Assembly: GCF_002234615.1 (NCBI RefSeq)
Contig: NZ_NMQW01000037.1
Span: 62,001-126,000, forward strand
DNA: 64,000 nt
Source of the DNA: Paenibacillus rigui
Lineage (GTDB): Bacteria > Bacillota > Bacilli > Paenibacillales > NBRC-103111
Reading direction: 5' to 3'
Shown: positions 1 to 8,455 of the stretch, in pieces
Layout: each line of letters opens with the position of its first letter
Position numbering within the stretch: position 1 is the stretch's first letter
Program-made: the position numbers and the translations under genes
The notes under the pieces: generated by a model
Told to the model about the DNA's origin: nothing
The model's database searches: none
Seen by the model: only the letters and a program-made list of their open reading frames with translations

Positions 1-50
1 CACCATGTCATCAACGTGACAAAAAAACCAGTCCAAGGAGGCACGAATGA

Positions 51-2303
51 ATGCAGAAGGAATGGAAATGGAAAAGGAAAATGAAGAAAACCGGTATTTG
101 CTTACTCGGCTCTTTACAGATCGCAGCTTTGTGCGTACCTTTGCAAGCGTTTGCAGATGAACCTGCACAAATAACTGCCGGTGCCTCACATGAGAAGCGC
201 CAGATGGAATTTCTGGATCGGGGACTCGTGGCTGTAAAAACGAATGACGGTGTCTTTGTAAGCTGGAGGCTGCTTGGTACCGAACCGTCCGGCATTTCAT
301 TTAACCTTTACCGTGATGGGAAGAAGGTTAATATGACACCCATCACAATCAGTACGAATTATTTAGATACATCTGGAACGTCAGCTAGTACTTATACCGT
401 AAGAGCAGTGGTGAATGGCAAGGAACAGCCAAGCTCCGATAAAGTGAATGTATGGGGAGGATCCTACCTCGATGTTCCCCTCCATAAACCGGCAGACGGA
501 GTGAATCCTGACGGCTCTACTTTTACCTATAACGCAAATGATGCGAGTGTAGGAGACGTGGATGGCGATGGTCAGTATGAAATCATTCTGAAGTGGGATC
601 CTTCCAACTCGAAGGACAATTCCCAGAGCGGCGTTACCGGCGACGTGTTCGTGGATGCGTACAAGCTGGACGGTACGTTCCTGTGGAGGATTTCGCTTGG
701 CCGGAATATTCGTGCTGGAGCGCATTACACCCAGTTTATGGTCTATGATTTGGATGGAGACGGTAAAGCCGAGGTAGCGATGAGAACAGCAGACGGGGCT
801 GTCGACGGCGCGGGCAAGGTCATTGGAGATAAGAACGCGGATTATCGGAATGCGTCAGGATATGTGCTGTCCGGCCCGGAATATCTTACGTTATTCGAGG
901 GCGCAACGGGTAAAGAACTGGTTTCGGTGCCATTTGAACCTGCAAGAGGCAAGGTAACGGATTGGGGCGATGCGTACGGCAACCGGGTTGACCGCTTCCT
1001 TGCTACTATTGCCTATCTCGATGGCAAAAGACCGAGTCTTGTCATGGCGCGCGGTTACTATGCCAAAACTTCTTTGGTGGCCTATAACTGGAGAGACGGC
1101 CAGTTTACCAAACAGTGGAGCTTCACCAGTAATGGCAATCCGTTATATGAAGCACAAGGGAACCACAGCTTGACGGCGATTGATGTCGATGGAGACGGAA
1201 AGGATGAAATCGTTTACGGTGCAATGACTTTTGATGATAATGGGCAAGTACTGTACAGCACAGGTCTGGGGCATGGCGATGCTCTCCATGTAGGAGACCT
1301 GGATCCTGACAGACCAGGGCTTGAAGTATTCAAAGTCATGGAGCATAAAGATTCACCTTATGGTGCAGCGGAGTGGGATGCTGCAACGGGTAAAGTGATT
1401 TGGGGTGTCTTTACAGGGAAAGACACCGGCCGCGGCATGTCTGCCGACATCGATCCCCGATACAAAGGCGAAGAGCAGTGGGCTTCAGGCGGTGTAGGCT
1501 TATATACAGTCAAAGGTGAAAAGCTAGGAAGCACCACACCTTCGTCGGTGAATTTCGGCATTTGGTGGGATGGCGATTTGCTTCGCGAGCTTCTCGACCA
1601 TAACTACGATGCAGCCATTACAGCAGGACCAGGCAAGATTGATAAATGGGATTACATCAACGGGACCACCGTTAATCTGTTAACTGCATCGGGAACGTTG
1701 TCCAACAATACGACGAAGGGCAACCCAAGCTTGCAGGCTGATATTTTGGGTGATTGGCGGGAGGAAGCGATTTGGAGAACGGCTGACAGCAGCGCCCTGC
1801 GTATTTACACAACGACGGACGTTACCGAACACCGGTTTCCAACGCTCATGCATGATCCGGTGTACCGTCTGGATGTTGCATGGCAAAATGTTGCCTATAA
1901 TCAACCGCCTCATACGAGCTATTATTTGGGCGAGGGCATGACCGAGCCTCCAGCACCTAACATTTATGTAACTTATCCTGCAAAGGTTCAGATCTCTCCG
2001 AACACGTTAAATACTAAAAGTAACGGTGGGGATCACTCCATAACAGTGAAGGTAGATCTTCCGGAATATGCCGGTTCAACACCTGTCGGTATCTCTTCCG
2101 TTTCCATGAATGTCTATAACGGTGGAACCATTCAGGCGGGAATGACAAGAGGAGACAGCAGAAACGGATTCACCATTAAATTTGACCGTGTTCAGCTTCT
2201 TCAGGCGCTTTCGGGACAATCGGGTGATGTGGAAGTGAAGCTGATCGGTCGATTGGAGGATGGAAGTCAATTTATCGGCAATGATCGCATCCAAGTAAAA
2301 TAA
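51..2303 (+). CDS. Rhamnogalacturonan lyase (PL11 family), secreted
   Basis: A 750-residue secreted polysaccharide lyase of the PL11 type, expected to cleave the rhamnose-galacturonic acid backbone of rhamnogalacturonan I by beta-elimination outside the cell. Residues about 11-36 form a signal peptide (KK, hydrophobic run, AFADEP). The lyase body (about 40-635) carries the repeated Ca-binding loops typical of the family (DVDGDGQYE near 170, DLDGDGKAE near 230, DVDGDGKDE near 380). A C-terminal beta-rich extension (about 640-750) follows and makes the protein longer than the usual ~600-residue YesW-type enzymes. The ATG at 51 is preceded by AAGGAGG with 9-base spacing; an internal ATG at 81 would also keep the signal peptide. 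Too little upstream sequence is visible to see a promoter. The family call is from motifs, so endo versus exo action is not decided. Confidence 0.9.
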   Translation: MQKEWKWKRKMKKTGICLLGSLQIAALCVPLQAFADEPAQITAGASHEKRQMEFLDRGLVAVKTNDGVFVSWRLLGTEPSGISFNLYRDGKKVNMTPITISTNYLDTSGTSASTYTVRAVVNGKEQPSSDKVNVWGGSYLDVPLHKPADGVNPDGSTFTYNANDASVGDVDGDGQYEIILKWDPSNSKDNSQSGVTGDVFVDAYKLDGTFLWRISLGRNIRAGAHYTQFMVYDLDGDGKAEVAMRTADGAVDGAGKVIGDKNADYRNASGYVLSGPEYLTLFEGATGKELVSVPFEPARGKVTDWGDAYGNRVDRFLATIAYLDGKRPSLVMARGYYAKTSLVAYNWRDGQFTKQWSFTSNGNPLYEAQGNHSLTAIDVDGDGKDEIVYGAMTFDDNGQVLYSTGLGHGDALHVGDLDPDRPGLEVFKVMEHKDSPYGAAEWDAATGKVIWGVFTGKDTGRGMSADIDPRYKGEEQWASGGVGLYTVKGEKLGSTTPSSVNFGIWWDGDLLRELLDHNYDAAITAGPGKIDKWDYINGTTVNLLTASGTLSNNTTKGNPSLQADILGDWREEAIWRTADSSALRIYTTTDVTEHRFPTLMHDPVYRLDVAWQNVAYNQPPHTSYYLGEGMTEPPAPNIYVTYPAKVQISPNTLNTKSNGGDHSITVKVDLPEYAGSTPVGISSVSMNVYNGGTIQAGMTRGDSRNGFTIKFDRVQLLQALSGQSGDVEVKLIGRLEDGSQFIGNDRIQVK

Positions 2304-2319
2304 GATCAAAAAAATGATA

Positions 2320-2370
2320 GACATAAGTTCTCGTCCTGAAGCTTAGGACAGGAACTTATGTCTTTTTTTA
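2320..2370. terminator. Bidirectional intrinsic terminator between the lyase and the CAP lipoprotein
   Basis: Arms GACATAAGTTC and GAACTTATGTC, extended by an AGGAC/GTCCT pairing, form a long hairpin followed by a T7 run on the + strand. It sits between two convergent genes and could stop transcription from both sides. Confidence 0.85.
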
Positions 2371-2372
2371 CA

Positions 2373-3077
2373 TTACCCCGTAAATTCCTGTACCCATTCA
2401 CTGTTGTAATAAGCAATACCGATTTTCGTGTAGCCGCTATTCAGTATATTGGCTCTGTGCCCAGGACTATTCATCCAGTCATTCATGACTTGCGTAGGAG
2501 TGGTTTGCCCTTTGGCTATGTTCTCTCCAGCTGTGCTGTAGGTGATACCGAACTCCTTCATCATATCAAAGGGGGATCCGTGCGTTGGAGAGTTATGATC
2601 AAAATAATTATTCTTGTACATATCCTGTGCCTTGACCATGGCCATATTAGACAATTCCGCACTCATACCTAAGGCACTTAACCCAGCTTTGGACCTTTCT
2701 TGATTGACAAGATCAAGAACTTGCTGTGCAAACTGTGTTGAATCCTGGTTGCCTTGCTGTCCTTGGTTAGGTGAACCGGATGGCATCGTTGCTCCCGGAT
2801 TGCCCGTCGGTGCTTGGGTGGTCGGAGTCCCGGGAGATTGAATCAGGTCCAGCAAATACGGAGGGATTCCACCCGGTGCTGCTTTAATCGTAACGGACTC
2901 CCGTCCTGCATTCGATGTAGACGTGGAGGATGCCTGTGTTACGACAGGAGAGGGTGCGGCTGTGTGCGTAGAAATTTTTGATTGCTCAGGAGCCGCTTGT
3001 TTTTTCGTTACATTGTTGTTGCCCGTACAACCTGATGACAGCAATAAGAAAACAGCGATTATGATAAACCTTGCCAT
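2373..3077 (-). CDS. CAP/SCP-domain (YkwD-like) lipoprotein
   Basis: A 234-residue lipoprotein with a C-terminal CAP (SCP/PR1) domain, similar in layout to Bacillus YkwD. The signal ends in the lipobox LSSGC (Cys17). A Ser/Thr/Pro/Gln-rich linker occupies about 18-112, and the CAP domain about 115-234. Conserved CAP features are visible: the NYFDHNSP His region, GENIAKG, and HRANILN near the end. I chose the ATG at 3077 because GAGGAGG lies 7 bases upstream and the residue chain then begins with a clean lipoprotein signal; the longer reading from 3167 has no such support. It should be anchored on the outer face of the membrane. Bacterial CAP proteins of this class have no settled enzymatic role, so none is assigned. 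Confidence 0.85.
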   Translation of the reverse strand: MARFIIIAVFLLLSSGCTGNNNVTKKQAAPEQSKISTHTAAPSPVVTQASSTSTSNAGRESVTIKAAPGGIPPYLLDLIQSPGTPTTQAPTGNPGATMPSGSPNQGQQGNQDSTQFAQQVLDLVNQERSKAGLSALGMSAELSNMAMVKAQDMYKNNYFDHNSPTHGSPFDMMKEFGITYSTAGENIAKGQTTPTQVMNDWMNSPGHRANILNSGYTKIGIAYYNSEWVQEFTG

Positions 3078-3262
3078 GAAGATTAACCTCCTCGTTTCAT
3101 TGAATGAATTGAAGTTGCTGGTTATAAAATTTCCGACATCTCCTTTATTTATTCTAACTTCCCACACACCTTTTCAAGGTAACTTTCCGCAGCATTTTAC
3201 TTCATTCTTTAGGACATACTTAGATTTGTTATTTCAATACGATGACAGGGAGATAAGAACAT

Positions 3263-3454
3263 ATGCCGACAAGCAGAGGACATCAGGGTGCACATGGTAT
3301 TGGCCAAACGGAGAAGCAGCTCAACAATCAAGCCCAAGCAGCAGCCGAGATTCAAGGCGCTAACGAACAGGATCAAGAGATACTTGCTGCAGCCCATCAG
3401 CAAGAAACGGAGCTGGATGAAATTATCCCGTCCGATCAGGGGAAGCTGGACTAG
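3263..3454 (+). CDS. Small hydrophilic Gln/Glu-rich protein (63 aa), unknown function
   Basis: A 63-residue, strongly polar protein with many Gln, Glu and Ala and no hydrophobic segment; residues 15-50 could form a helix. The ATG at 3263 has CAGGGAG about 10 bases upstream, and a hairpin with a T-rich tail follows the stop at 3454, so it looks like an independent transcription unit. An overlapping frame (3288-3611) would run through that hairpin and into the next gene, so I prefer this one. No family recognised. Small Gln-rich proteins of this size are common in spore-formers, but nothing here proves a spore role. Confidence 0.55.
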   Translation: MPTSRGHQGAHGIGQTEKQLNNQAQAAAEIQGANEQDQEILAAAHQQETELDEIIPSDQGKLD

Positions 3455-3465
3455 CAGCAGATATA

Positions 3466-3507
3466 AACCGCAGGGTTGCTTGCATAGCAGCTCTGCGGAT
3501 TTTTCTT
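3466..3507 (+). terminator. Intrinsic terminator after the 63-aa gene
   Basis: Arms at 3466-3480 and 3486-3500 (AACCGCAGGGTTGCT against AGCAGCTCTGCGGAT, a few G-T pairs) with a 5-base loop, followed by TTTTCTTT. The T-run ends just before the ribosome binding site of the next gene. Confidence 0.6.
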
Positions 3508-3522
3508 TGAGGTGGGATTTGA

Positions 3523-4788
3523 ATGAAGGATATAAGGGAAGCCATACACGGGCTTGCTACGCCTTTCAAAGGAGAAAAGGACAGGAAGCGGTTATTAGCC
3601 CAAATAGGTGACGTAAATTATGTACTCCTGGGTGAAGCCTCTCATGGAACCTCCGAGTTTTATACCCATCGGGCAGAACTGTCAAAACAGTTAATTGTTG
3701 AAAAGGGGTTTCGGTTTATTGCCGTAGAAGGAGATTGGCCCTCATGCTATATGCTTAACCGATACATCAAGGGGTATCCGGATAGTGGAAGCAATGTAAG
3801 GGAAGCATTGGGGGATTTCAATCGTTGGCCAACCTGGATGTGGGCAAACCGCGAAATTATGGAGTTTGCAGAATGGCTGCGCCACTATAATAAAGACAAA
3901 CCGCACCATGAGAAGGTGGGCTTTTACGGTATTGATATTTATAGCCTCTGGGAGTCCATGGATGAAATTGTAAAGTATCTTCAAAACAAGGATGGCAGCG
4001 ACCTGACGGCAGTAAGAAGGGCATTGCAGTGCTTCGAGCCTTACGGTAAAAATGAGCAGTCCTACGGGATTTCCGCCTCATTGTATGGCGAAGGCTGTGA
4101 AGAAGAGGTCATCGCACTTCTCCGTTCCCTCCAAGATCGCTGGAAGCATTTGCAAACCCAGGACGAAGCTCGAGAGAAAGCGCTAAGCGCTGAGCTCAAC
4201 GCCTTAGCTGTGAAAGGTGCTGAAGGGTACTATCGCACGATGATCCGACACGATGCGGAGTCCTGGAACGTTAGAGACCGTCATATGATCGACGTACTGG
4301 AAAAACTAATGGAGTTCTACGGTGCTGGAGCACGATCCATCGTGTGGGCACACAATACTCACATCGGAGATGCTCGTGCAACGGATATGATTGAGGAGGG
4401 TATGGTCAATATCGGTCAGCTGCTTCGGGAAAAGCACAGTGGAAATGTCTACGCTATCGGCTTCGGTACATACCAGGGTACCGTTGTCGCCGGTACCGAA
4501 TGGGGCGAGCCGCAGGAAGTCATGACGGTTCCTCCGGCTTTGCCGAACAGCTGGGAGGAGCTGCTTCACCGGGAAGGCGCAGAAGACAAGCTGCTTATTT
4601 TTGACAACGAGGAATCCTCTCTGAACGATGTGACTATAGGCCACCGGGCGATAGGTGTGGTTTATCATCCCAAGTGGGAAAAGGGCAATTACGTTCCTAC
4701 TGTCATTCCAAAGCGATATGACGCCTTTATTTTCATTGATCAAACAAAAGCGTTGACTCCAATCGCGGCGGAGCAAATGTATGTTTAA
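3523..4788 (+). CDS. Erythromycin esterase family protein
   Basis: A 421-residue protein of the erythromycin esterase (EreA/EreB) superfamily. The N-terminal GEASHGTSEFY (about 37-47) carries the His that acts as general base in EreB. The VEGDWPS segment, the WAHNTHIGDAR segment (about 275-285) and a final helical bundle also fit the family. Proven Ere enzymes hydrolyse the macrolactone ring of 14-membered macrolides; many chromosomal relatives, including Bacillus succinoglycan-cluster proteins, have no shown activity. Length is in the usual range (400-440). GAGGTGGG lies about 8 bases before the ATG. The gene sits 0.6 kb upstream of an Lsa-like ABC-F resistance gene, which makes a resistance role plausible but not proven. 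Confidence 0.85.
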   Translation: MKDIREAIHGLATPFKGEKDRKRLLAQIGDVNYVLLGEASHGTSEFYTHRAELSKQLIVEKGFRFIAVEGDWPSCYMLNRYIKGYPDSGSNVREALGDFNRWPTWMWANREIMEFAEWLRHYNKDKPHHEKVGFYGIDIYSLWESMDEIVKYLQNKDGSDLTAVRRALQCFEPYGKNEQSYGISASLYGEGCEEEVIALLRSLQDRWKHLQTQDEAREKALSAELNALAVKGAEGYYRTMIRHDAESWNVRDRHMIDVLEKLMEFYGAGARSIVWAHNTHIGDARATDMIEEGMVNIGQLLREKHSGNVYAIGFGTYQGTVVAGTEWGEPQEVMTVPPALPNSWEELLHREGAEDKLLIFDNEESSLNDVTIGHRAIGVVYHPKWEKGNYVPTVIPKRYDAFIFIDQTKALTPIAAEQMYV

Positions 4789-4871
4789 ATAACATGCATC
4801 ATTCGTGCAGTGATGTATCATGCTAATGGTGTCTTGCGAAGCCAACCGAATAGATATGGAGGTGAAAAAAG

Positions 4872-5012
4872 ATGCCGAAAGGGATGAAAAAAAATGAAGG
4901 AAACAAATATAACACCAACCCGAACTATGCAGATCAGGTTATAAAAAATCATGAGACGCAGCCTGCACAGAACAGTCCCCGCGAAAGCGATGACTCCCCT
5001 CGTCATACCTAA
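4872..5012 (+). CDS. Small basic/polar protein (46 aa), unknown function
   Basis: A 46-residue ORF starting MPKGMKKNEGNKYNTNPNYA and ending in a polar SPRESDDSPRHT tail. It has an excellent ribosome binding site (GGAGGTG, 7-8 bases before ATG) in a stretch otherwise free of genes, which is the main reason to call it real. No membrane segment and no Cys. The Asn/Gln/Lys-rich composition is like that of small spore or cytoplasmic peptides, but no family is recognised. Confidence 0.5.
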   Translation: MPKGMKKNEGNKYNTNPNYADQVIKNHETQPAQNSPRESDDSPRHT

Positions 5013-5106
5013 CCATCAAGAAGCAGCGAGCGGCACTTCGGACTATTTGATTATAATCAAATGGTCCTTTGAATTGTAAAAATCGTTATGCTAAGATATG
5101 TGTAAA

Positions 5107-5134
5107 TTGAATGATTGGAGTTGAAAAGTATAAT
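5107..5134 (+). promoter_or_regulatory. Sigma-A-type promoter for the ABC-F gene
   Basis: TTGAAT (5107-5112), a 16-base spacer and a consensus TATAAT (5129-5134). Predicted transcription start is near 5141, giving a leader of about 215 bases before the ABC-F start codon. Confidence 0.7.
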
Positions 5135-5142
5135 GTAATTTT

Positions 5143-5337
5143 TTTCTTGCCAACGTATATATGAATAAAACAACAAAAAGCGATTGTTTTTCGCATGTTT
5201 TATTTTTTTATAGGCAAGAAAGTTACTTATTCTTTTCACTCAATCTAAATATATCCTCATCTGCCTGCATAGCGGGTCGGATTTGTTGTATTTATTTGAG
5301 CTACAAGAAGGTAACTTTCTTGTAGCTTTTATATTTA
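5143..5337 (+). promoter_or_regulatory. Three-state transcription attenuator in the ABC-F leader
   Basis: Four mutually exclusive segments can be read. Segment 1 is TTTCTTGCC (5143-5151). Segment 2 is GGCAAGAAAGTTAC (5213-5226). Segment 3 is GCTACAAGAA (5300-5309), running on to GTAACTTTCTT (5311-5321). Segment 4 is TTCTTGTAGC (5317-5326) followed by TTTT. Pairing 1:2 leaves 3:4 free to form an intrinsic terminator. Pairing of segment 2 with 5311-5321 breaks the terminator. Two short reading frames (from 5161 and 5195) run between segments 1 and 2, so a ribosome stalled by drug could set the switch, as known for several Firmicute ABC-F and erm leaders. Neither frame has a convincing ribosome binding site, so the sensing element is an inference. 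Confidence 0.75.
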
Positions 5338-5357
5338 TCAAACAGGAGGATTATTTT

Positions 5358-6836
5358 ATGTCATTAATAAGTGTCACAAACCTGACGTTTGCCTACGAAG
5401 GCAGTTACGATAACATATTTGAAAACGTGAATTTTCAGATAGATACCGATTGGAAATTGGGGTTTACAGGAAGGAACGGCAGAGGCAAGACCACCTTTCT
5501 CAATTTGCTGCTGGGTAAATATGAATACAGCGGCCATATTGCGGCTCATGTGGGTTTTGAATATTTCCCTTTCCAGGTCGAACATAAGGAAAATAACACC
5601 ATAGACGTCATCGAAGACCTGTTTCCGGACTATGTGCAATGGAAATTAATTCGTGAGCTGTCATTGCTGAAGGTTTCGGAAGATGTGTTATACCGGCCCT
5701 TTGATTCCTTGTCCAATGGCGAGCAAACGAAAGTGTTACTTGCCACCCTATTTATTAAGGAAAATCGTTTTCTGTTAATTGATGAACCCACTAATCATCT
5801 TGACATGCATGCAAGAAAGCTTGTCAGTGATTATCTCAAAACGAAAAGCGGGTTTATTCTGGTTTCACACGACAGATCTTTTCTTGATAACTGTGTGGAT
5901 CACATTCTTTCCATCAATAAGACCAGCATAGAAATTCAAAAAGGTAATTTTTCGAGCTGGTGGGAAAATAAGAAGAGACAGGATCAATTCGAGCTTGCTG
6001 AGAACGAGAAGCTAAGAAAGGATATTAAACGGCTATCGGATTCTGCTAAACGGACCTCCAACTGGTCCCACGAGGTGGAGAAGACAAAAAACGGAACAAG
6101 AAATTCCGGTTCTAAGGTAGATAAAGGTTATATTGGCCATAAGGCGGCTAAAATGATGAAGCGATCCAAAGCGATCGAGCAAAGGCAGCAATCTGCGATT
6201 GACGAAAAATCCAAGCTTCTTAAAAATATCGAAAACGCCGATAGCTTAGAGATTTCGCAGCTTGCTTATCATAAAAAGCAGCTTGTACAGCTTGAACATG
6301 TATCGATTTTTTACGATGAGAAAAAAGTATGTACAGATATCAATTTAATGATTGAACAAGGGGAGCGGATTGCTCTGTCGGGACAGAACGGCTCTGGGAA
6401 ATCAAGCATTATCAAATTGATTTGCGGTGAGGAGCTAAATTATACGGGCACCCTCAGAAAGGATCATCAGCTACAAATCTCCTATGTATCTCAGGACACG
6501 TCCCATCTTCAAGGTAAACTATCCGATTATGCTGCACATCACGGGATCGATGAGAGCCTTTTTAAATCGATTCTAAGAAAGCTTGATTTCTCCAGAGTTC
6601 AATTTGAAAAGGATATGTCTACTTTCAGCGGAGGGCAAAAGAAGAAAGTGCTGATTGCACAAAGTCTTAGTGAGAAGGTTCACTTGCATATTTGGGATGA
6701 ACCGCTTAATTTTATTGATGTGATCTCACGGATTCAAATTGAAGAGTTATTGCTTGAATACGCACCCACCATTCTTTTTGTGGAGCATGACAAGGAATTT
6801 TGCGAAAATGTGGCAACAAAGATCATCGAGCTCTAA
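5358..6836 (+). CDS. ABC-F ribosomal protection protein, Lsa-like
   Basis: A 492-residue cytoplasmic ABC-F ATPase with two nucleotide-binding domains and no membrane segments. NBD1 has Walker A GRNGRGKTT (about 38-46), signature LSNGEQ and Walker B LLIDEPTNHLDM. A charged interdomain linker (about 190-290) is followed by NBD2 with GQNGSGKSS, FSGGQKKK and WDEPLNFID. Size and sequence style match the Lsa/Vga group, which displaces lincosamides, streptogramin A and pleuromutilins from the ribosome. I chose the ATG at 5358 because AGGAGGA lies 7-8 bases upstream; the longer frame from 5283 would read through the leader terminator. Regulation is by the attenuator just upstream. The exact drug spectrum cannot be read from sequence. 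Confidence 0.9.
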   Translation: MSLISVTNLTFAYEGSYDNIFENVNFQIDTDWKLGFTGRNGRGKTTFLNLLLGKYEYSGHIAAHVGFEYFPFQVEHKENNTIDVIEDLFPDYVQWKLIRELSLLKVSEDVLYRPFDSLSNGEQTKVLLATLFIKENRFLLIDEPTNHLDMHARKLVSDYLKTKSGFILVSHDRSFLDNCVDHILSINKTSIEIQKGNFSSWWENKKRQDQFELAENEKLRKDIKRLSDSAKRTSNWSHEVEKTKNGTRNSGSKVDKGYIGHKAAKMMKRSKAIEQRQQSAIDEKSKLLKNIENADSLEISQLAYHKKQLVQLEHVSIFYDEKKVCTDINLMIEQGERIALSGQNGSGKSSIIKLICGEELNYTGTLRKDHQLQISYVSQDTSHLQGKLSDYAAHHGIDESLFKSILRKLDFSRVQFEKDMSTFSGGQKKKVLIAQSLSEKVHLHIWDEPLNFIDVISRIQIEELLLEYAPTILFVEHDKEFCENVATKIIEL

Positions 6837-6847
6837 CACTCTCTCCC

Positions 6848-7210
6848 TTAGGCTTCCCCCTGGAGAACGGCCTCTTTCTCAACCTTTACCAGCTTTTTAA
6901 ATACGAGTTCGTAGGAGTGATCAATCATGCTGCATATTTCTTGCTCTGGAATGGAGCCGTCTAGAATAACGGTATTCCAATGACTTTTATTGAGATGGTA
7001 GCCGGGAGTAACCGCAGGGTGCTGCTGTCTCAAATTTTCCGCAATAAACGGATCACATTTCAAGCTGATGCTGGGCTGATGGTTTCGTTCTGTGATGAAA
7101 GCAAATATTTTGGACGATACTTTGATGACTAAGATATCATCGCCAAAAGGGTAATCCTCTTTGCTGCCTTTTTTTGTTAAACAATAACGGGTCAATGATT
7201 GGATACTCAT
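6848..7210 (-). CDS. MmcQ/YjbR family protein
   Basis: A 120-residue single-domain protein of the MmcQ/YjbR family (CyaY-like fold). It begins with a short helix, has the early KEDYPFGDDILVIKV strand pair, then SISLKCDP, and ends with the HLNKSHWNTVIL and IDHSYELVFKKL segments diagnostic of the family. Often described as a DNA-binding-fold protein, but no member has a firm role. The start at 7210 is set by AGGAGG 7 bases upstream. It converges on the ABC-F gene with only 11 bases between the stop codons. Confidence 0.85.
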   Translation of the reverse strand: MSIQSLTRYCLTKKGSKEDYPFGDDILVIKVSSKIFAFITERNHQPSISLKCDPFIAENLRQQHPAVTPGYHLNKSHWNTVILDGSIPEQEICSMIDHSYELVFKKLVKVEKEAVLQGEA

Positions 7211-7574
7211 CCCAATCCTCCTTTTTCATACACAATGTATATATCATTATACCTCTTGCAGGGGGAGGACAACCAGTACCGTCTCGAATGAACAAAAACA
7301 CCGATTTTCCGTGTTTGGAAATCCGGTGTTTTGGCTTTTTCCAGGTTTATCTCGCAAATCTCATGATCCAAAGGGCGATAGTTAGCCAAGCAGGAAGCAG
7401 GATAATAAGAAAGTCTTATTTTTACAAAAATGTATTAGTCAACTAATTCAAAATATTCAAAAAAGTCCAATCGGTGATAAAAAGTCTGATTGATGACGAT
7501 TCGGTTGTTAAGTTAAGCTAAGAAAAAATGGTTCCATTATTACCAATAATTACATGGAGATTGGAGGTTCTACA
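7211..7574. other. Non-coding stretch upstream of the biosynthetic cluster
   Basis: No convincing gene. It holds a hairpin at 7295-7340 and an AT-rich segment with a short inverted repeat (TTAGT-CA-ACTAA, 7434-7445). I could not assign a confident -35/-10 pair for the cluster; the promoter is presumably between 7440 and 7560. Confidence 0.5.
7295..7340. terminator. Possible intrinsic terminator ahead of the cluster
   Basis: AAAACACCG...CGGTGTTTT arms with additional ATTT/AAAT pairing, followed by a T5 run at 7336-7340. It would isolate the biosynthetic cluster from upstream transcription. Confidence 0.5.
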
Positions 7575-8435
7575 ATGCAGGGCGAAATGAATCATATCTT
7601 GCTTGAAAGGGGAATTGAGCATCGAATTGATCAGCCAAATCATCCTGTTTTGATTAAATGGATTGAAACCGCTTACTGGATGTATTTCTTACTGTTATAT
7701 CCGATTTATTACGTATGGAACAAGCGGGACTTTGACAAAAAGAAAGTTAAAAATCCTTTTTATATCAGTAAGCTTGTCCGTCTGATTGAGAAGCATCCGC
7801 GTTTATATGAATGGTCGATGTATGTGCTGAATTTTCCTAAACCAACCTCCGTGTATGGCTTCCTTCCTCCGATTAGGGGTAAAGTCCTGCAAGTAGGCTG
7901 CGGTACGGGATTATTGAACAAGCATATGGGCAGGGAACAGTCCAAGAATATGGTTAACCTGGATATCAATCCGTACTATCTGGATTATGGAGTGAAGAAA
8001 GGCAGATACGATTCGTACCTGCTCAGTGGTATTTATGAGGTTCCGATGGAGGACAAGAGCTTCGATGTGATTATATTTGCACGCTGCTTTCATCATATCC
8101 GCTATCATAAGAAAGCTTTCGCTGAATGTGCCCGGTTGCTGCGGGATAACGGAGAAATATGGATTGCGGACCCTGTTATTCTGGAGGAAGCGAAATCCGG
8201 CAAATCCATGACAGAAGGATACATGGTGAATTCCTCGATTGACGGAGTGATCTGGAGGTTTACCAAATCGGCAATGATCAAGCACATCATGAAATCACTT
8301 CCCGCCTCCTTGAAGCTGATTTCGGTTACAGACACGAGACAGCCGCATATGACCAATTATAACCTGAAGTATGCCCAAACGGACATTCTGGCCGTCATTG
8401 TCAAAAACATCGATTCGGCCGTTGTCAATAACTAA
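7575..8435 (+). CDS. SAM-dependent class I methyltransferase with N-terminal membrane segment
   Basis: First gene of the cryptic cluster, 286 residues. Residues about 33-55 are strongly hydrophobic and aromatic (YWMYFLLLYPIYYVW), suggesting membrane association. The Rossmann methyltransferase domain follows (about 95-265) with motif I VLQVGCGTGLL, the acidic ribose-binding strand MVNLDINPYY, and motif KSFDVIIFARCFHHI. It probably methylates the cluster product or an intermediate; substrate unknown. The ATG at 7575 follows GGAGG by 7-8 bases, whereas an upstream ATG at 7554 has no such site. The stop is 20 bases before the first carrier protein gene. Confidence 0.85.
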   Translation: MQGEMNHILLERGIEHRIDQPNHPVLIKWIETAYWMYFLLLYPIYYVWNKRDFDKKKVKNPFYISKLVRLIEKHPRLYEWSMYVLNFPKPTSVYGFLPPIRGKVLQVGCGTGLLNKHMGREQSKNMVNLDINPYYLDYGVKKGRYDSYLLSGIYEVPMEDKSFDVIIFARCFHHIRYHKKAFAECARLLRDNGEIWIADPVILEEAKSGKSMTEGYMVNSSIDGVIWRFTKSAMIKHIMKSLPASLKLISVTDTRQPHMTNYNLKYAQTDILAVIVKNIDSAVVNN

Positions 8436-8455
8436 TCAAATAAGGAGTGAAGTGA

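Noticed and set aside
5283-5357. Upstream extension of the ABC-F protein from 5283
   Set aside because: It would translate through the leader terminator hairpin; ATG 5358 has a strong RBS and begins the normal ABC-F N-terminus.
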